Source of the DNA: Shimia_B sp038527375
GTDB taxonomy: Bacteria > Pseudomonadota > Alphaproteobacteria > Rhodobacterales > Rhodobacteraceae
Assembly (NCBI GenBank): GCA_038527375.1
Contig: JBCBFU010000011.1
Coordinates: 1 to 64,000 of the forward strand
DNA length: 64,000 nt
Direction of reading: 5' to 3'
Made by a program: the position numbers and the translations under genes. Shown here one piece after another: positions 40,959-49,348 of this stretch (positions are counted from its first letter, which is position 1; each line of letters begins with the position of its first letter). Below the pieces are notes generated by a model, which did no database searches, was not told the origin of the DNA, and saw only the letters and a list, made by a program, of their open reading frames with translations.

Positions 40959-41501
40959 ATGGCAGATGCGCAAGAACCGCTGCTGATCAAACGATATGCA
41001 AGCCGGCGGCTCTACAATACGGAAACCAGCGATTATGTGACGCTGGACGACATTGCCACGCTGATCCGCGAAGGGCGCGAGGTGCACATCGTGGATCTGA
41101 AGTCCGGCGATGACCTGACCCGGCAATATCTGTTGCAGATCATCGCGGACCACGAAAGCAAGGGCGAAAGCGTTCTGCCGGTGACAGTGCTGACCGATCT
41201 GGTGCGCAGCTATACGACGCAAGCCTCAAGCGTGGTGCCGCAATTCCTGGCGGCCAGTTTCGAGATGCTGCGTGATGGGCAGTCCAAGGTGATGGACCAG
41301 ATGGGCGCGATGAACCCGATGGCGAACATGCCGGGGTTCGAGGCCATGAAGGCCCAGCAGGAAGCGTTCATGAAGGCGATGACGGGTGGGATGTCCGGTT
41401 GGTCGGCCCCGACGCAAGAGACCGCGCCGAGCGACGGCGAGGACCTTGACGATATCAAGAAGCAGCTGGCTGCCTTGCAGGAGAAGCTGGCGAAGATGTA
41501 G
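40959..41501 (+). CDS. phaR: polyhydroxyalkanoate synthesis repressor PhaR
   Basis: Repressor of phasin genes that also binds PHB; 180 residues. The N-terminal PHB_acc_N domain is LIKRYASRRLYNTETSDYVTLDDIATLIREGREVHIVDLKSGDDLTRQYLLQIIADHESKG, and the polymer-associated domain follows (VTVLTDLVRSYTTQASSVVPQFLAASFEMLRDGQSKVMDQMGAMNPM). The C-terminal DDIKKQLAALQEKLAKM is a short coiled coil. The ATG at 40959 has GGGGAGGA upstream. Terminators on both sides (40836, 41544) give it its own transcript, so regulator level is not tied to phaP. Confidence 0.95.
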   Translation: MADAQEPLLIKRYASRRLYNTETSDYVTLDDIATLIREGREVHIVDLKSGDDLTRQYLLQIIADHESKGESVLPVTVLTDLVRSYTTQASSVVPQFLAASFEMLRDGQSKVMDQMGAMNPMANMPGFEAMKAQQEAFMKAMTGGMSGWSAPTQETAPSDGEDLDDIKKQLAALQEKLAKM

Positions 41502-41543
41502 TGCCGCCTGGCACCGCCGGAGATAAACAGCCGCAGATAGACA

Positions 41544-41574
41544 AAAGGCCCGAGGATCACCTCGGGCCTTTTTT
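41544..41574. terminator. bidirectional terminator between phaR and the helicase gene
   Basis: Perfect 12-bp stem AAAGGCCCGAGG / CCTCGGGCCTTT (41544-41555, 41560-41571) with a four-base loop, T-run to the right and A-run to the left. It serves the convergent phaR (+) and rhlE-like (-) genes. Confidence 0.93.
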
Positions 41575-41578
41575 GCGG

Positions 41579-42907
41579 TTATGCCGCGCGGGACTTGCCG
41601 CGCCCGCCGGATTTGCCGCGACGGCGGCTGCCACCGGGTTTGCCGCCATTGCGGTTGGGCGCGCCTTTGCCCTGATTGGGACGGCCACCGGATGCGCCTT
41701 TGGGATTGCCCCGCCCCGCATTGGGACCTTTGCCGGGTCGGCGGCGACGGGGTTTGGGTGCGATTTCTTCGTCTGCCATCCAGGGATTGCCGGACCCGAT
41801 CGGGATCTGCTTGCCCATGGTTTTTTCGATCGCGCGCAATTCGCCCATTTGGTCCTGCGAACAGAACGCCACTGCACGGCCATCGCGGCCCGCGCGGGCG
41901 GTGCGGCCAATGCGGTGGACGTAGTTGTCGGGCACATTTGGCAGGTCGTAGTTGTAGACCACGCGCACGCCGGGGATATCGAGGCCGCGCGCGGCCACGT
42001 CTGTGGCCACGAGCACGGTGACCTTGCCATCGCGGAACGCGGCAATTGCGCGTTCACGTTGGCCTTGGGACTTGTTCCCGTGGACGGCGGCGACCGAGAA
42101 ACCGGCCCCATCGAGCGCCCGTGCAAGGCGGTCCGAGCCGTGTTTGGTGCGCGCAAAGACCAATGCCATTTCGCCCGGATGCGTGCCCAGTTCGCGGATC
42201 AGGTGCTGGGTCTTTTCGCCACCATCGACGAAATGCACCACCTGCGTGACCTTGTCGGCGGGTTTGCCGGGAGGGGCGGTTTCCACGCGGACTGGATCGG
42301 TGAGGTACGTCGCGGCGAGCTCTTCCATGTGTTTGGGCATGGTTGCCGAAAAGAGCATGGTTTGACGGTCAGACGCCAGAAGCGGGGCGATCTTGCGCAG
42401 TGCCACGATAAAGCCGAGGTCCAGCATCTGGTCGGCCTCGTCGAGGACAAGGAACTTGGTCTGGTCGAGCCGGATCGCGTCGCGGTCGAGAAGGTCGATC
42501 AGACGCCCGGGCGTGGCCACAAGCAGGTCGGTCCCACGGGCCACGCGGTTGATCTGCGCGCCGATGGACTGCCCGCCCACAACCAGCCCGACCTTGAGGT
42601 GGGTGCCCTTGGTATAGGCATAGAGGTTGTCGCGGATCTGTTTCGCCAATTCGCGCGTCGGCGCGAGGATCAGGCCGCGCACGGTTTTGGCGGCAGGTTT
42701 GGTGCCGACGCGTAGCAGCGTGTGGATCAAGGGCAGGCCGAATGCGGCCGTTTTACCGGTGCCCGTCTGGGCGAGGCCCAGCACATCGCGGCCCGCCATC
42801 GCGTGGGGGATGGCTTTTTGCTGAATCGGGGTCGGGTCGGTGATGCCTTGCTCCGCAATGACAGAGACAAGGCGCGGCGCGAGGCCGAGGTCGTTGAAGG
42901 AGGTCAT
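41579..42907 (-). CDS. DEAD-box RNA helicase, RhlE-like
   Basis: ATP-dependent RNA helicase of 442 residues. Motifs in order: Q motif (GITDPTPIQQKAIPHAM), Walker A AQTGTGKTA, PTRELAKQI, TPGRLIDL, DEAD in VLDEADQML, SAT in FSATMPKHM, and the C-terminal HRIGRTARAG. A basic, glycine-rich tail (PKPRRRRPGKGPNAGRGNPKG ... SGGRGKSRAA) would bind RNA. It is close to RhlE/DeaD of alphaproteobacteria, which act in ribosome assembly, mRNA decay and cold adaptation. A 12-bp palindrome lies 92 bases upstream. Confidence 0.93.
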   Translation of the reverse strand: MTSFNDLGLAPRLVSVIAEQGITDPTPIQQKAIPHAMAGRDVLGLAQTGTGKTAAFGLPLIHTLLRVGTKPAAKTVRGLILAPTRELAKQIRDNLYAYTKGTHLKVGLVVGGQSIGAQINRVARGTDLLVATPGRLIDLLDRDAIRLDQTKFLVLDEADQMLDLGFIVALRKIAPLLASDRQTMLFSATMPKHMEELAATYLTDPVRVETAPPGKPADKVTQVVHFVDGGEKTQHLIRELGTHPGEMALVFARTKHGSDRLARALDGAGFSVAAVHGNKSQGQRERAIAAFRDGKVTVLVATDVAARGLDIPGVRVVYNYDLPNVPDNYVHRIGRTARAGRDGRAVAFCSQDQMGELRAIEKTMGKQIPIGSGNPWMADEEIAPKPRRRRPGKGPNAGRGNPKGASGGRPNQGKGAPNRNGGKPGGSRRRGKSGGRGKSRAA

Positions 42908-42998
42908 AAATGACTTTCGGTTGGCGCGCGAAACCGCACGCGGAATAGGGCACCACGGGGCCGTGGCGCGGGTGTCTGCGGGGCGCTGAATGGGTCAA

Positions 42999-43010
42999 CT
43001 GACCGGTCAG
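42999..43010. promoter_or_regulatory. perfect 12-bp palindrome upstream of the helicase gene
   Basis: CTGACCGGTCAG at 42999-43010, about 92 bases before the minus-strand helicase start. This could be the operator of a TetR-type or other dimeric regulator. A separate 10-bp inverted repeat, GACATGGGCC / GGCCCATGTC (43111-43137), lies just beyond the aminotransferase stop and may be its terminator, though it has no T-run. The 255-base gap 42908-43162 holds no gene that I can support. Confidence 0.5.
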
Positions 43011-43162
43011 CTTGGAGCCCTGCGTGACATGGGAACCTGGTTCGGAGTGGGTGCGGGGAGCAGCGTCAATTGGCGCTCCTACGGCTCACGCGGCCGTCGC
43101 TGATGGGCGCGACATGGGCCTGTTTGCGGCCCATGTCAATGGTGTCAGGGATTTAGCGTGGC

Positions 43163-44533
43163 TCACGCGACGTCTGCGAAGACCTTGGTCAGGCTTGCGT
43201 CGAGCTTTTCAAACATCTCGTCCATGTGGGCATCTGTCATGATGAAAGGGGGGCAGAGCACGATGCTCTGTCCCAGCGGACGGCAGATGAGGCCGTGATC
43301 GGTGCAGGCATTCGCGATGCGTTCGGACACCGACAGATGGCCTTCGAACGGGGTCTTGGTGTCGCGGTCGCGAACGGCCTCAAGCGCGCCCATGAGGCCC
43401 TTTCCCCGCACCTCTCCGATATTGGCGTGGTTGGCCATGATGGCGTGCATACCGGCCTCGAACCGGGGGATCAGCGCGCGGCATTGGTCGATCAGCCCTT
43501 CGTTCAGGATCACGTCGATGGCCTTGAGCGCGATGGCGGAGCCGACGGGGTGGCCCGATGCGGTGAAGCCGTGGGGGAATTCCTCGACCGCTTCTGATGC
43601 CGCTTGTAGGCGGTCGGTGAGCGATGGCCCAAGGATCACAGCGCCCATGGGGAAAAAGCCTGCCGTCAGGCATTTGGAGCTGATGATCGCATCGGGTGTG
43701 AAATCGTAGGCCTCGCAGCCCCAAACCGCACCTGTGCGGCCAAAGCCGCAGATCACTTCGTCCGCGATGAGGGGAATACCGTGTTTCTTCAGGATCGGCT
43801 GGATGGCTTGGAAATAGCCTTCGGAGGGCGGGATCACGCCGCCCGCGCCCATGACGGGTTCGGCGACGAAGCCCGCGATGGAGTCTGCGCCTTCCGCCTC
43901 GATCATATCCTCAAGCTCTTTGGCGAGGCGCTGGGTGAATTCGGCCTCGCTCTCTCCCGGCTGGCCTTCGCGCCAGTAGTGGGGGCAGGTGAGGTGGAGG
44001 AAGCCGTCGAGCGGGAGGCCAAAGACGGAGTTGTAGGGTTTGCCCGTCATCGAGGCCGAAACAGCGGTGACCCCGTGATAGGCGTTCTTGCGGGTGATAA
44101 TCTTGCGCCGCTCGGGCTTGCCCTCGGACCAGCCGAGGAACCAGAGCATCTTGACCAGCGTGTCGTTCGCCTCGGACCCTGAATTTGTGTAGAAGACCTT
44201 GCCGGTTTGAAACGGCGAGACCTCGATCAGTTTTTCGGACAGCATCACGGTTTCCTCGGCCATGCGTCCGAAAAAAGCATGGTAGCCGGGGAATTTGGCG
44301 TAGGCGGCTTGGGCGGCCTCGGTCAGGCCCGGGTGATCGAAGCCCGCGACCATGTTCCAAAGGCCGGAATTCGCGTCGAGGTAGTCGCGCCCGTGGACGT
44401 CGGTGATGTAGGGGCCGTGGCCGCCCTTGAGCACGACCGCGCCGCGGTCTTCGATCGTGGGCAGGTCGGTGAAGCCGTAGAAGCTGTGGCGGTCGGCGCG
44501 GGCTTCCCAGCTGTTTGGATTCAAGTCTTTCAT
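43163..44533 (-). CDS. class III aminotransferase (omega-amino acid/putrescine type)
   Basis: PLP-dependent aminotransferase of 456 residues, subgroup III. Family motifs: GPYITDVHGRDYLDANSGLWNMVAGFDHPGL, NSGSEANDTLVKML, the aspartate in LIADEVICGFGRTG, the Schiff-base lysine in IISSKCLTAGFFPMGAV (SSK), and HGFTASGHPVGSAIAL. Relatives (SpuC, putrescine-pyruvate and beta-alanine-pyruvate aminotransferases) act on terminal amines. It closes the amine cluster on the minus strand, 135 bases after the FAD oxidoreductase. It may remove the remaining amine nitrogen or take the aldehyde product; the substrate is inferred from context. Confidence 0.88.
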   Translation of the reverse strand: MKDLNPNSWEARADRHSFYGFTDLPTIEDRGAVVLKGGHGPYITDVHGRDYLDANSGLWNMVAGFDHPGLTEAAQAAYAKFPGYHAFFGRMAEETVMLSEKLIEVSPFQTGKVFYTNSGSEANDTLVKMLWFLGWSEGKPERRKIITRKNAYHGVTAVSASMTGKPYNSVFGLPLDGFLHLTCPHYWREGQPGESEAEFTQRLAKELEDMIEAEGADSIAGFVAEPVMGAGGVIPPSEGYFQAIQPILKKHGIPLIADEVICGFGRTGAVWGCEAYDFTPDAIISSKCLTAGFFPMGAVILGPSLTDRLQAASEAVEEFPHGFTASGHPVGSAIALKAIDVILNEGLIDQCRALIPRFEAGMHAIMANHANIGEVRGKGLMGALEAVRDRDTKTPFEGHLSVSERIANACTDHGLICRPLGQSIVLCPPFIMTDAHMDEMFEKLDASLTKVFADVA

Positions 44534-44668
44534 GTCGGGTGCCTCTCTGATGGCGATGTCGTGATTGAGTATTTTTGGACCATCGAAAGATGGACCTCGC
44601 GCACTCTCAGAGAGGGGGGGCCTTGAACCAGGCCCAGGAGGTGGGCGCATGAAAGGGATCGGTCGACG

Positions 44669-45952
44669 TCATATGCCCAGCCTATCACGAAGCGAGTACC
44701 AGGTCATCGCCAGAGTGAGGAGCGGGGCGCGCGCGGCAGAGCCGCCCGGGAAGGCCGGGGTGGGGAGTGCTGCCAGCGTGTCGAAGCGTTCAGCCTGGCC
44801 GGCGATGGCTTCGGCCAGGCAGGTGCCTGCGATGGAGGTCAGCGCCACGCCGTGACCCGAGAAGCCGCCCGCAGCCAATGTGGTGGGCGTGAGGCGGCGG
44901 ATTAAGGGGACGCGGCGCATGGTGATGCCGAGCGTGCCACCCCATTCGTAGTCGATGGGCGTGTCGCCCAGTTGTGGAAAGAGGTGCAGCATCCGTTCGC
45001 GCAGGCGGGTCGTGATGTCCTTGGGGAAGCCGATCCCGTAATTTTCGCGCCCGCCAAAGAGCAGGCGGTTGTCATGGGAGAGGCGGAAGTAATTCACGAC
45101 AAAGCGGCTGTCCGCGACGGCGATGTCCTGGGACAGGATGTCCGTCGGGTCGGGTAGGGGCGCGGTGGCGGCGATGAAGCTGTTGATGGGGCAGACGCGA
45201 GCGGCATAGGTGCGGTTGAGGTTCGGCAAGTAGCCGTTACCCGCGAGGATGATGTGGTCGGCGGTGATCCTGCCCTTGTCGGTGCGGATGAGGCGATCTT
45301 CGATATGGTGCGCCTCGGTCCGTTCGTAGATGCGGGCGCCTGCGGCCTCGGCCTGTTTGGCGAGGCCCAGGCAGTAGCGCAGGGGGTGGATGTGGCCCGC
45401 ATCGGTGTCCAGCGTGCCGCCCTTGTAGACCGGGGATTTCACGATCTGGGTGAAGGCGGCCTCGTCCAGATAGCTTATGGCGTCGTAGTCGTATTTGGTG
45501 TTCAGGTGGTCGGCGTATCTCTGTTCTTCCACGCATTCGCGCGCGGTCCAGCAACCTTCGGCCACGCCGGGTCTCCAGAGCGCGTCGTCGGACGCCAGCG
45601 CGCGGACCTGCGCCTTGGCCTCTTGCGACAGGTCCCAGAGCGCGCGGGCGGGGCCGTCGCCCAGCTCCTGTTCCAGCGTGATTTGGTCGATGTTGAAACC
45701 ACTGCCGCACTGCCCGCCATTGCGACCCGACGCGCCAAAGCCAACACGGTGCGCGTCTATGACCGCGACGTCAAAGCCGCGCTGGGCCAGTTTGAGCGCT
45801 GCCGTCAGCCCCGTGAAACCCGCACCCACGATGGCGACATCGGCCCGGGTTTCCCCGCGCAGGGGGGCGCGTTCGGGGCCGGGGTCCGACGTCGCGGCGT
45901 ACCAGGAGTTTGGATACTGGCCTGGGCGGTCGTTGCGGTAGAGCGGGTTCAT
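44669..45952 (-). CDS. FAD-dependent amine oxidoreductase, PuuB-like
   Basis: Flavoprotein of 427 residues in the DAO family. The dinucleotide-binding motif is VAIVGAGFTGLTAALKLAQRGFDVAVIDAHRVGFGASGRNGGQCGSGF (GAGFTG). The closing LAAGGFSGHGVALTSIAGTCLAEAI carries the second FAD contact. In the gamma-glutamyl polyamine pathway the PuuB relative oxidises the free amine end of gamma-glutamyl-putrescine to the aldehyde. The N-terminal region YRNDRPGQYPNSWYAAT matches the usual N-terminus of this subgroup. Its ATG overlaps the stop of the glutamine-synthetase-like gene (ATGA). Confidence 0.88.
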   Translation of the reverse strand: MNPLYRNDRPGQYPNSWYAATSDPGPERAPLRGETRADVAIVGAGFTGLTAALKLAQRGFDVAVIDAHRVGFGASGRNGGQCGSGFNIDQITLEQELGDGPARALWDLSQEAKAQVRALASDDALWRPGVAEGCWTARECVEEQRYADHLNTKYDYDAISYLDEAAFTQIVKSPVYKGGTLDTDAGHIHPLRYCLGLAKQAEAAGARIYERTEAHHIEDRLIRTDKGRITADHIILAGNGYLPNLNRTYAARVCPINSFIAATAPLPDPTDILSQDIAVADSRFVVNYFRLSHDNRLLFGGRENYGIGFPKDITTRLRERMLHLFPQLGDTPIDYEWGGTLGITMRRVPLIRRLTPTTLAAGGFSGHGVALTSIAGTCLAEAIAGQAERFDTLAALPTPAFPGGSAARAPLLTLAMTWYSLRDRLGI

Positions 45953-47304
45953 ACGTTGGTCAGGAGATGCTCCCGCTCCCACGGGCTGATGACCTCGAGG
46001 AACTCGTCATATTCGGCGCGTTTGACGATGGAATAGACGCGGGCAAAGTCGGGATGCAGGATCGCGTGCAAGTCGCTTGCCGCGTCAAAGATATCAAGCG
46101 CGCGGCCAAATTCGCGGGGCAGGTCCTCGGACCCGTCATAGGCGTCGCCGCGGAAGACGTCCGTTGGACCCTGTTTCTCGCGCAGGCCCAGAAGGGCTGC
46201 GGCGAGGGAGGCGGCGATGCCCAGATAAGGGTTGCAGTCCATGCCAGCGAGGCGGTTTTCAATGCGCCGTGCCTCGGCGCTGGAGACCGGCACGCGCAGG
46301 CCCGTGGTCCGGTTGTCGCGCCCCCATTCGAGGTTGATGGGGGCGGCATGGTCTTTGACGTAGCGGCGATAGCTGTTCACGTAGGGCGCCAGCAGCGCGA
46401 TGACGGAGGGCAGGTGGCGTTGCAGCCCGCCGATCACGTGGTGGAACGCGTCTGTTTCCGCGCCGTCCGCATCCGAGAAGATATTCCTGCCGTCGCGGTC
46501 GAGGAAAGAGTGGTGGATATGCATGGCCGAGCCGGGTTCGCCCGCGATGGGTTTGGCCATGAAGGTGGCATAGCAATTGTGTTTGAGAGCGGCCTCGCGG
46601 ATGAGGCGTTTGAAGAAGAACACTTCGTCGGCGAGCTTTACGGGATCGCCGTGGCGCAGGTTAATCTCAAGCTGGCCCGCGCCGCCCTCTTGGGTGATGC
46701 CGTCGATCTCAAACCCTTGGGCTTCGGCGAAATCGTAGATCTCGTCGATGACCGGGCCAAACTCGTCGACCGCGCTCATGGAATAGGCCTGCCGCGCCGC
46801 AGCCGGGCGGCCCGAGCGGCCCACCATGGGTTCGATGGCGACGGCCGGATCAAGGTTGGGTGCGACGAGGAAAAACTCCATCTCTGGCGCGACCACGGGG
46901 GTCAGGCCGATCTCTTCAAAGAGTCCGACCACGCGTTTGAGGACGTTGCGGGGGGCGAAGGGCACGGGCACGTCGTCATGGCCGTAGGCGTCGTGGATGA
47001 CCTGAAGGGTCCAGTCGCCCGTCCACGGGGCCGCCGTGGTCGTCGACATGTCGGGCTTCAGGACCATGTCGGGTTCGGTGAAGCCTTCTGGCCCCGCCGC
47101 CTCGCCCCAGTCGCCGGTGATGGTCTGGAAATAGATCGAGTTCGGCAGGAAGAAGTGCGTTTGACGCGCGAATTTGGAGGCCGGGACGGCCTTGCCCCGG
47201 GCGATGCCGGGCAGGTCCGAGATGATGCATTCGACCTCGTCCAGACGGTGGCCGTCGACATAGTTTTGGGCCGCGGGCGGGCAGTCGCTGATCCAGTCGG
47301 TCAT
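45949..47304 (-). CDS. glutamine-synthetase-like gamma-glutamyl-amine ligase, copy 1
   Basis: Ligase of 451 residues in the GS superfamily. Visible motifs: EMEFFL (ATP/metal site), NINLRHGDP-type segment QLEINLRHGDPVKLADEVFFFKRLIREAALKHNCYATFMAKP, GSAMHIHHSF, and the closing RRIENRLAGMDCNPYLGIAASLAAALLGL. The lack of the GlnA adenylylation loop and the context favour a PuuA/GMA synthetase-like enzyme that joins glutamate to an amine. The ATG at 47304 overlaps the upstream stop, so it is translated with the amidotransferase. The exact amine is unknown. A second GS-like gene lies upstream. Confidence 0.87.
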   Translation of the reverse strand: MTDWISDCPPAAQNYVDGHRLDEVECIISDLPGIARGKAVPASKFARQTHFFLPNSIYFQTITGDWGEAAGPEGFTEPDMVLKPDMSTTTAAPWTGDWTLQVIHDAYGHDDVPVPFAPRNVLKRVVGLFEEIGLTPVVAPEMEFFLVAPNLDPAVAIEPMVGRSGRPAAARQAYSMSAVDEFGPVIDEIYDFAEAQGFEIDGITQEGGAGQLEINLRHGDPVKLADEVFFFKRLIREAALKHNCYATFMAKPIAGEPGSAMHIHHSFLDRDGRNIFSDADGAETDAFHHVIGGLQRHLPSVIALLAPYVNSYRRYVKDHAAPINLEWGRDNRTTGLRVPVSSAEARRIENRLAGMDCNPYLGIAASLAAALLGLREKQGPTDVFRGDAYDGSEDLPREFGRALDIFDAASDLHAILHPDFARVYSIVKRAEYDEFLEVISPWEREHLLTNV

Positions 47305-47996
47305 CGCGAATACTCCCCCTTCCACATGGCGACCATGTCGGCGGCCACGGTGTCGGCATCAGTGGGCATGTTCATGGTTTCGGCGGCGGCCTGCAGAAGG
47401 TCGGGCGGGTAGGCGCCGGGTGCGGTCACGCGGTCGGCCCGCAGGTAGCTGCCCAGCACGTCGTTAGAAATCTCAGGATGCGGTTGGATCGTGAGGATCG
47501 TGTCGCCATAGACCAGCGCCGCGTTTTCGCAGAAGGGAGAGAAGGCGACGACGCGCGCGCCGTCGGGGCGGCGCGTCACCTGATCCTGATGCCAGGCATT
47601 GAGTTTCAGCGCGCCGATCCCTTTGAACTCGTACCCGTGACGCCCGATGGCCCAGCCGCCCGAGAATTTCTCGACCTTGCCGCCAAGGGCCTGCGCGATG
47701 ATCTGGTGGCCAAAGCAGATGCCGACCATGGGCTTCTGGGCCGCAGCGATGTCGCAGATGAAGGCTTCGAGCGGCGGGATGAAGGCGTGATCCTCATACG
47801 CGCCGTGGCGCGAGCCCGTCACGAGCCAGCCATCGGCCTGCGTGACGTCATCGGGGAAGTCCATGTCGACGACATTCCATGTGCGAAAGGTCAGGTCGTG
47901 GTCGTCGAGGAGGGTGTGGAAGAGCGCGTCAAAATCGCCATGGGCCGCGTGCACCTCGTCCGGGGTGTGGCCGCATTGCAGGATGCCGATAAGCAT
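47301..47996 (-). CDS. class I glutamine amidotransferase-like hydrolase
   Basis: Class I GATase of 231 residues, without a synthase domain. The nucleophile elbow is VGICFGHQIIAQALGG (C94), and IQPHPEIS holds the His and Glu of the triad. Its opening, LIGILQCGHTPDEVH, and oxyanion loop LVTGSRHGAYED are typical of GMP-synthase-like GATases. In this neighbourhood it probably hydrolyses a gamma-glutamyl bond, as PuuD does for gamma-glutamyl-GABA, although PuuD belongs to a different peptidase C26 subgroup. It sits between the two GS-like ligases on the same strand. Confidence 0.87.
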   Translation of the reverse strand: MLIGILQCGHTPDEVHAAHGDFDALFHTLLDDHDLTFRTWNVVDMDFPDDVTQADGWLVTGSRHGAYEDHAFIPPLEAFICDIAAAQKPMVGICFGHQIIAQALGGKVEKFSGGWAIGRHGYEFKGIGALKLNAWHQDQVTRRPDGARVVAFSPFCENAALVYGDTILTIQPHPEISNDVLGSYLRADRVTAPGAYPPDLLQAAAETMNMPTDADTVAADMVAMWKGEYSR

Positions 47997-48058
47997 GGAT
48001 CACCAATGTGTTGTGGTGGCGGAAGGCTAGACCGCTGCAGGCGCGAAGGAAAGGGGGG

Positions 48059-49348
48059 CTAGACGCTTTCCAGCAGCATCAGCGTCAACTCATGTTCCCC
48101 CAGCTTGGCGCATTTGGCCCGTTCCTGCCGCTTGGTGCGGATCAGGTTGTCGATCAGGGCGGCGGGGAAGATGCGCGCGATCAGGGGGTCGTCCAGCGCG
48201 TCGATGGCGGCGGCCCATGTGGGGGCCAGTGTCGGCGCGGTTGCGGCGTCGTAGGCGTTGCCGGTGGTGATCGGGCCGGGGTCCATGGCGTCCTCGATCC
48301 CGATCAGGGCGGCCCCGAGGATGGCCGCGGACAACAAGTAGGGGTTCGTGTCGCCACCGGCGCTGCGATGCTCAAAGCGCCGCGCGGCGGGCGGGCCGCC
48401 GGGGACGCGCAGGGCCACGGTGCGGTTGTCATAGCCCCAGCACGCGCTGGTGGGCGCATGTGCCCCCGGCACAAAGCGTCCGTAGGAGCCTTGATGCGGG
48501 GCGAGGATCAGGGTCGAGGCGGGGAGCGCCGCGAGGCAGCCCGCAATCGCGTGGCGCAGGAGGTCGGTGCCCTTGGACCCGCCATCGTCGAAGATGTTGG
48601 TGCCCTCGGCATCAAGGATCGAGGCGTGCAGGTGCAGACCCGATCCGGCCTCCTCGGCAAAGGGTTTGGCCATGAAGGTGGCCGACAGTCCGTGATTGCG
48701 CGCGGTGCCTTTGATCAGTTCCTTCATCAGAAGGGCGTCATCGGCGGCCTTGAGGGCGGGGGCGTGGTCGAGCGCGATTTCGAACTGCCCCAGTCCGCTT
48801 TCGCCCGACACGGTAAACGGTTGCAGGCCCATCGCCGCCGCGCCGGTTTCGATGTCGTTAAAGAACGCCTCGAAGGCGTCGATCTGGGTGAGCGACAGAA
48901 CCTCGTGCCGGGTCAGGCGGCGGCCTGTGCGCGGGTTGATAGGCGCGGCCAGCGCGCCGTCCGCCTCGACAAGGTAGAATTCCAACTCCACAGCTGTCTG
49001 GGGGGACCAGCCCCGCGCGGCGTAGCGGTCGAGGATGCGTGTCAGGGCCACGCGCGCATCCCCGTCAAAGGGCGTGCCGTCCTCGTGTGTCAGGGCGCAG
49101 AGTTGCAGGTCTGGCGCGTGATCGAGCCATGGCAGCGGCACCGGGTCGCGGTCGGTCGGCGTCATCACCCCGTCCGCGTCACCGCTGTCAAAGACCAGCG
49201 GGCTGTCATCGATATCGCAGCCGAAGATGTCCACGTTGAGCGCCGAAAACGGCATCCGTGCGGGTTTGCCCAGCTTGTCCGAAGGCACGCGTTTGCCGCG
49301 CAACTGGCCGTTCAGGTCGACGGCGGCGATCCGGGCCGAGGCCGCCAT
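48059..49348 (-). CDS. glutamine-synthetase-like gamma-glutamyl-amine ligase, copy 2
   Basis: GS-superfamily ligase of 429 residues. Motifs: AVELEFYLVEADG, QFEIALDHAPALKAADDALLMKELIKGTARNHGLSATFMAKP, GSGLHLHASI and HRSAGGDTNPYLLSAAILGAALIGI. It is only distantly similar to copy 1, so the two may act on different amines or form a mixed complex. Its start shares the last base of the permease stop region (49348 boundary), so it is coupled to the ABC genes. Real glutamine synthetase is unlikely: the N-terminal beta-grasp is short and the context is amine uptake. Confidence 0.85.
   Translation of the reverse strand: MAASARIAAVDLNGQLRGKRVPSDKLGKPARMPFSALNVDIFGCDIDDSPLVFDSGDADGVMTPTDRDPVPLPWLDHAPDLQLCALTHEDGTPFDGDARVALTRILDRYAARGWSPQTAVELEFYLVEADGALAAPINPRTGRRLTRHEVLSLTQIDAFEAFFNDIETGAAAMGLQPFTVSGESGLGQFEIALDHAPALKAADDALLMKELIKGTARNHGLSATFMAKPFAEEAGSGLHLHASILDAEGTNIFDDGGSKGTDLLRHAIAGCLAALPASTLILAPHQGSYGRFVPGAHAPTSACWGYDNRTVALRVPGGPPAARRFEHRSAGGDTNPYLLSAAILGAALIGIEDAMDPGPITTGNAYDAATAPTLAPTWAAAIDALDDPLIARIFPAALIDNLIRTKRQERAKCAKLGEHELTLMLLESV

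Noticed and set aside
45949..49348. Housekeeping glutamine synthetase GlnA.
   Set aside because: Two diverged GS-like genes lie with amine transport and oxidation genes, lack the GlnA context (glnB) and the adenylylation loop, so they are called gamma-glutamyl-amine ligases.
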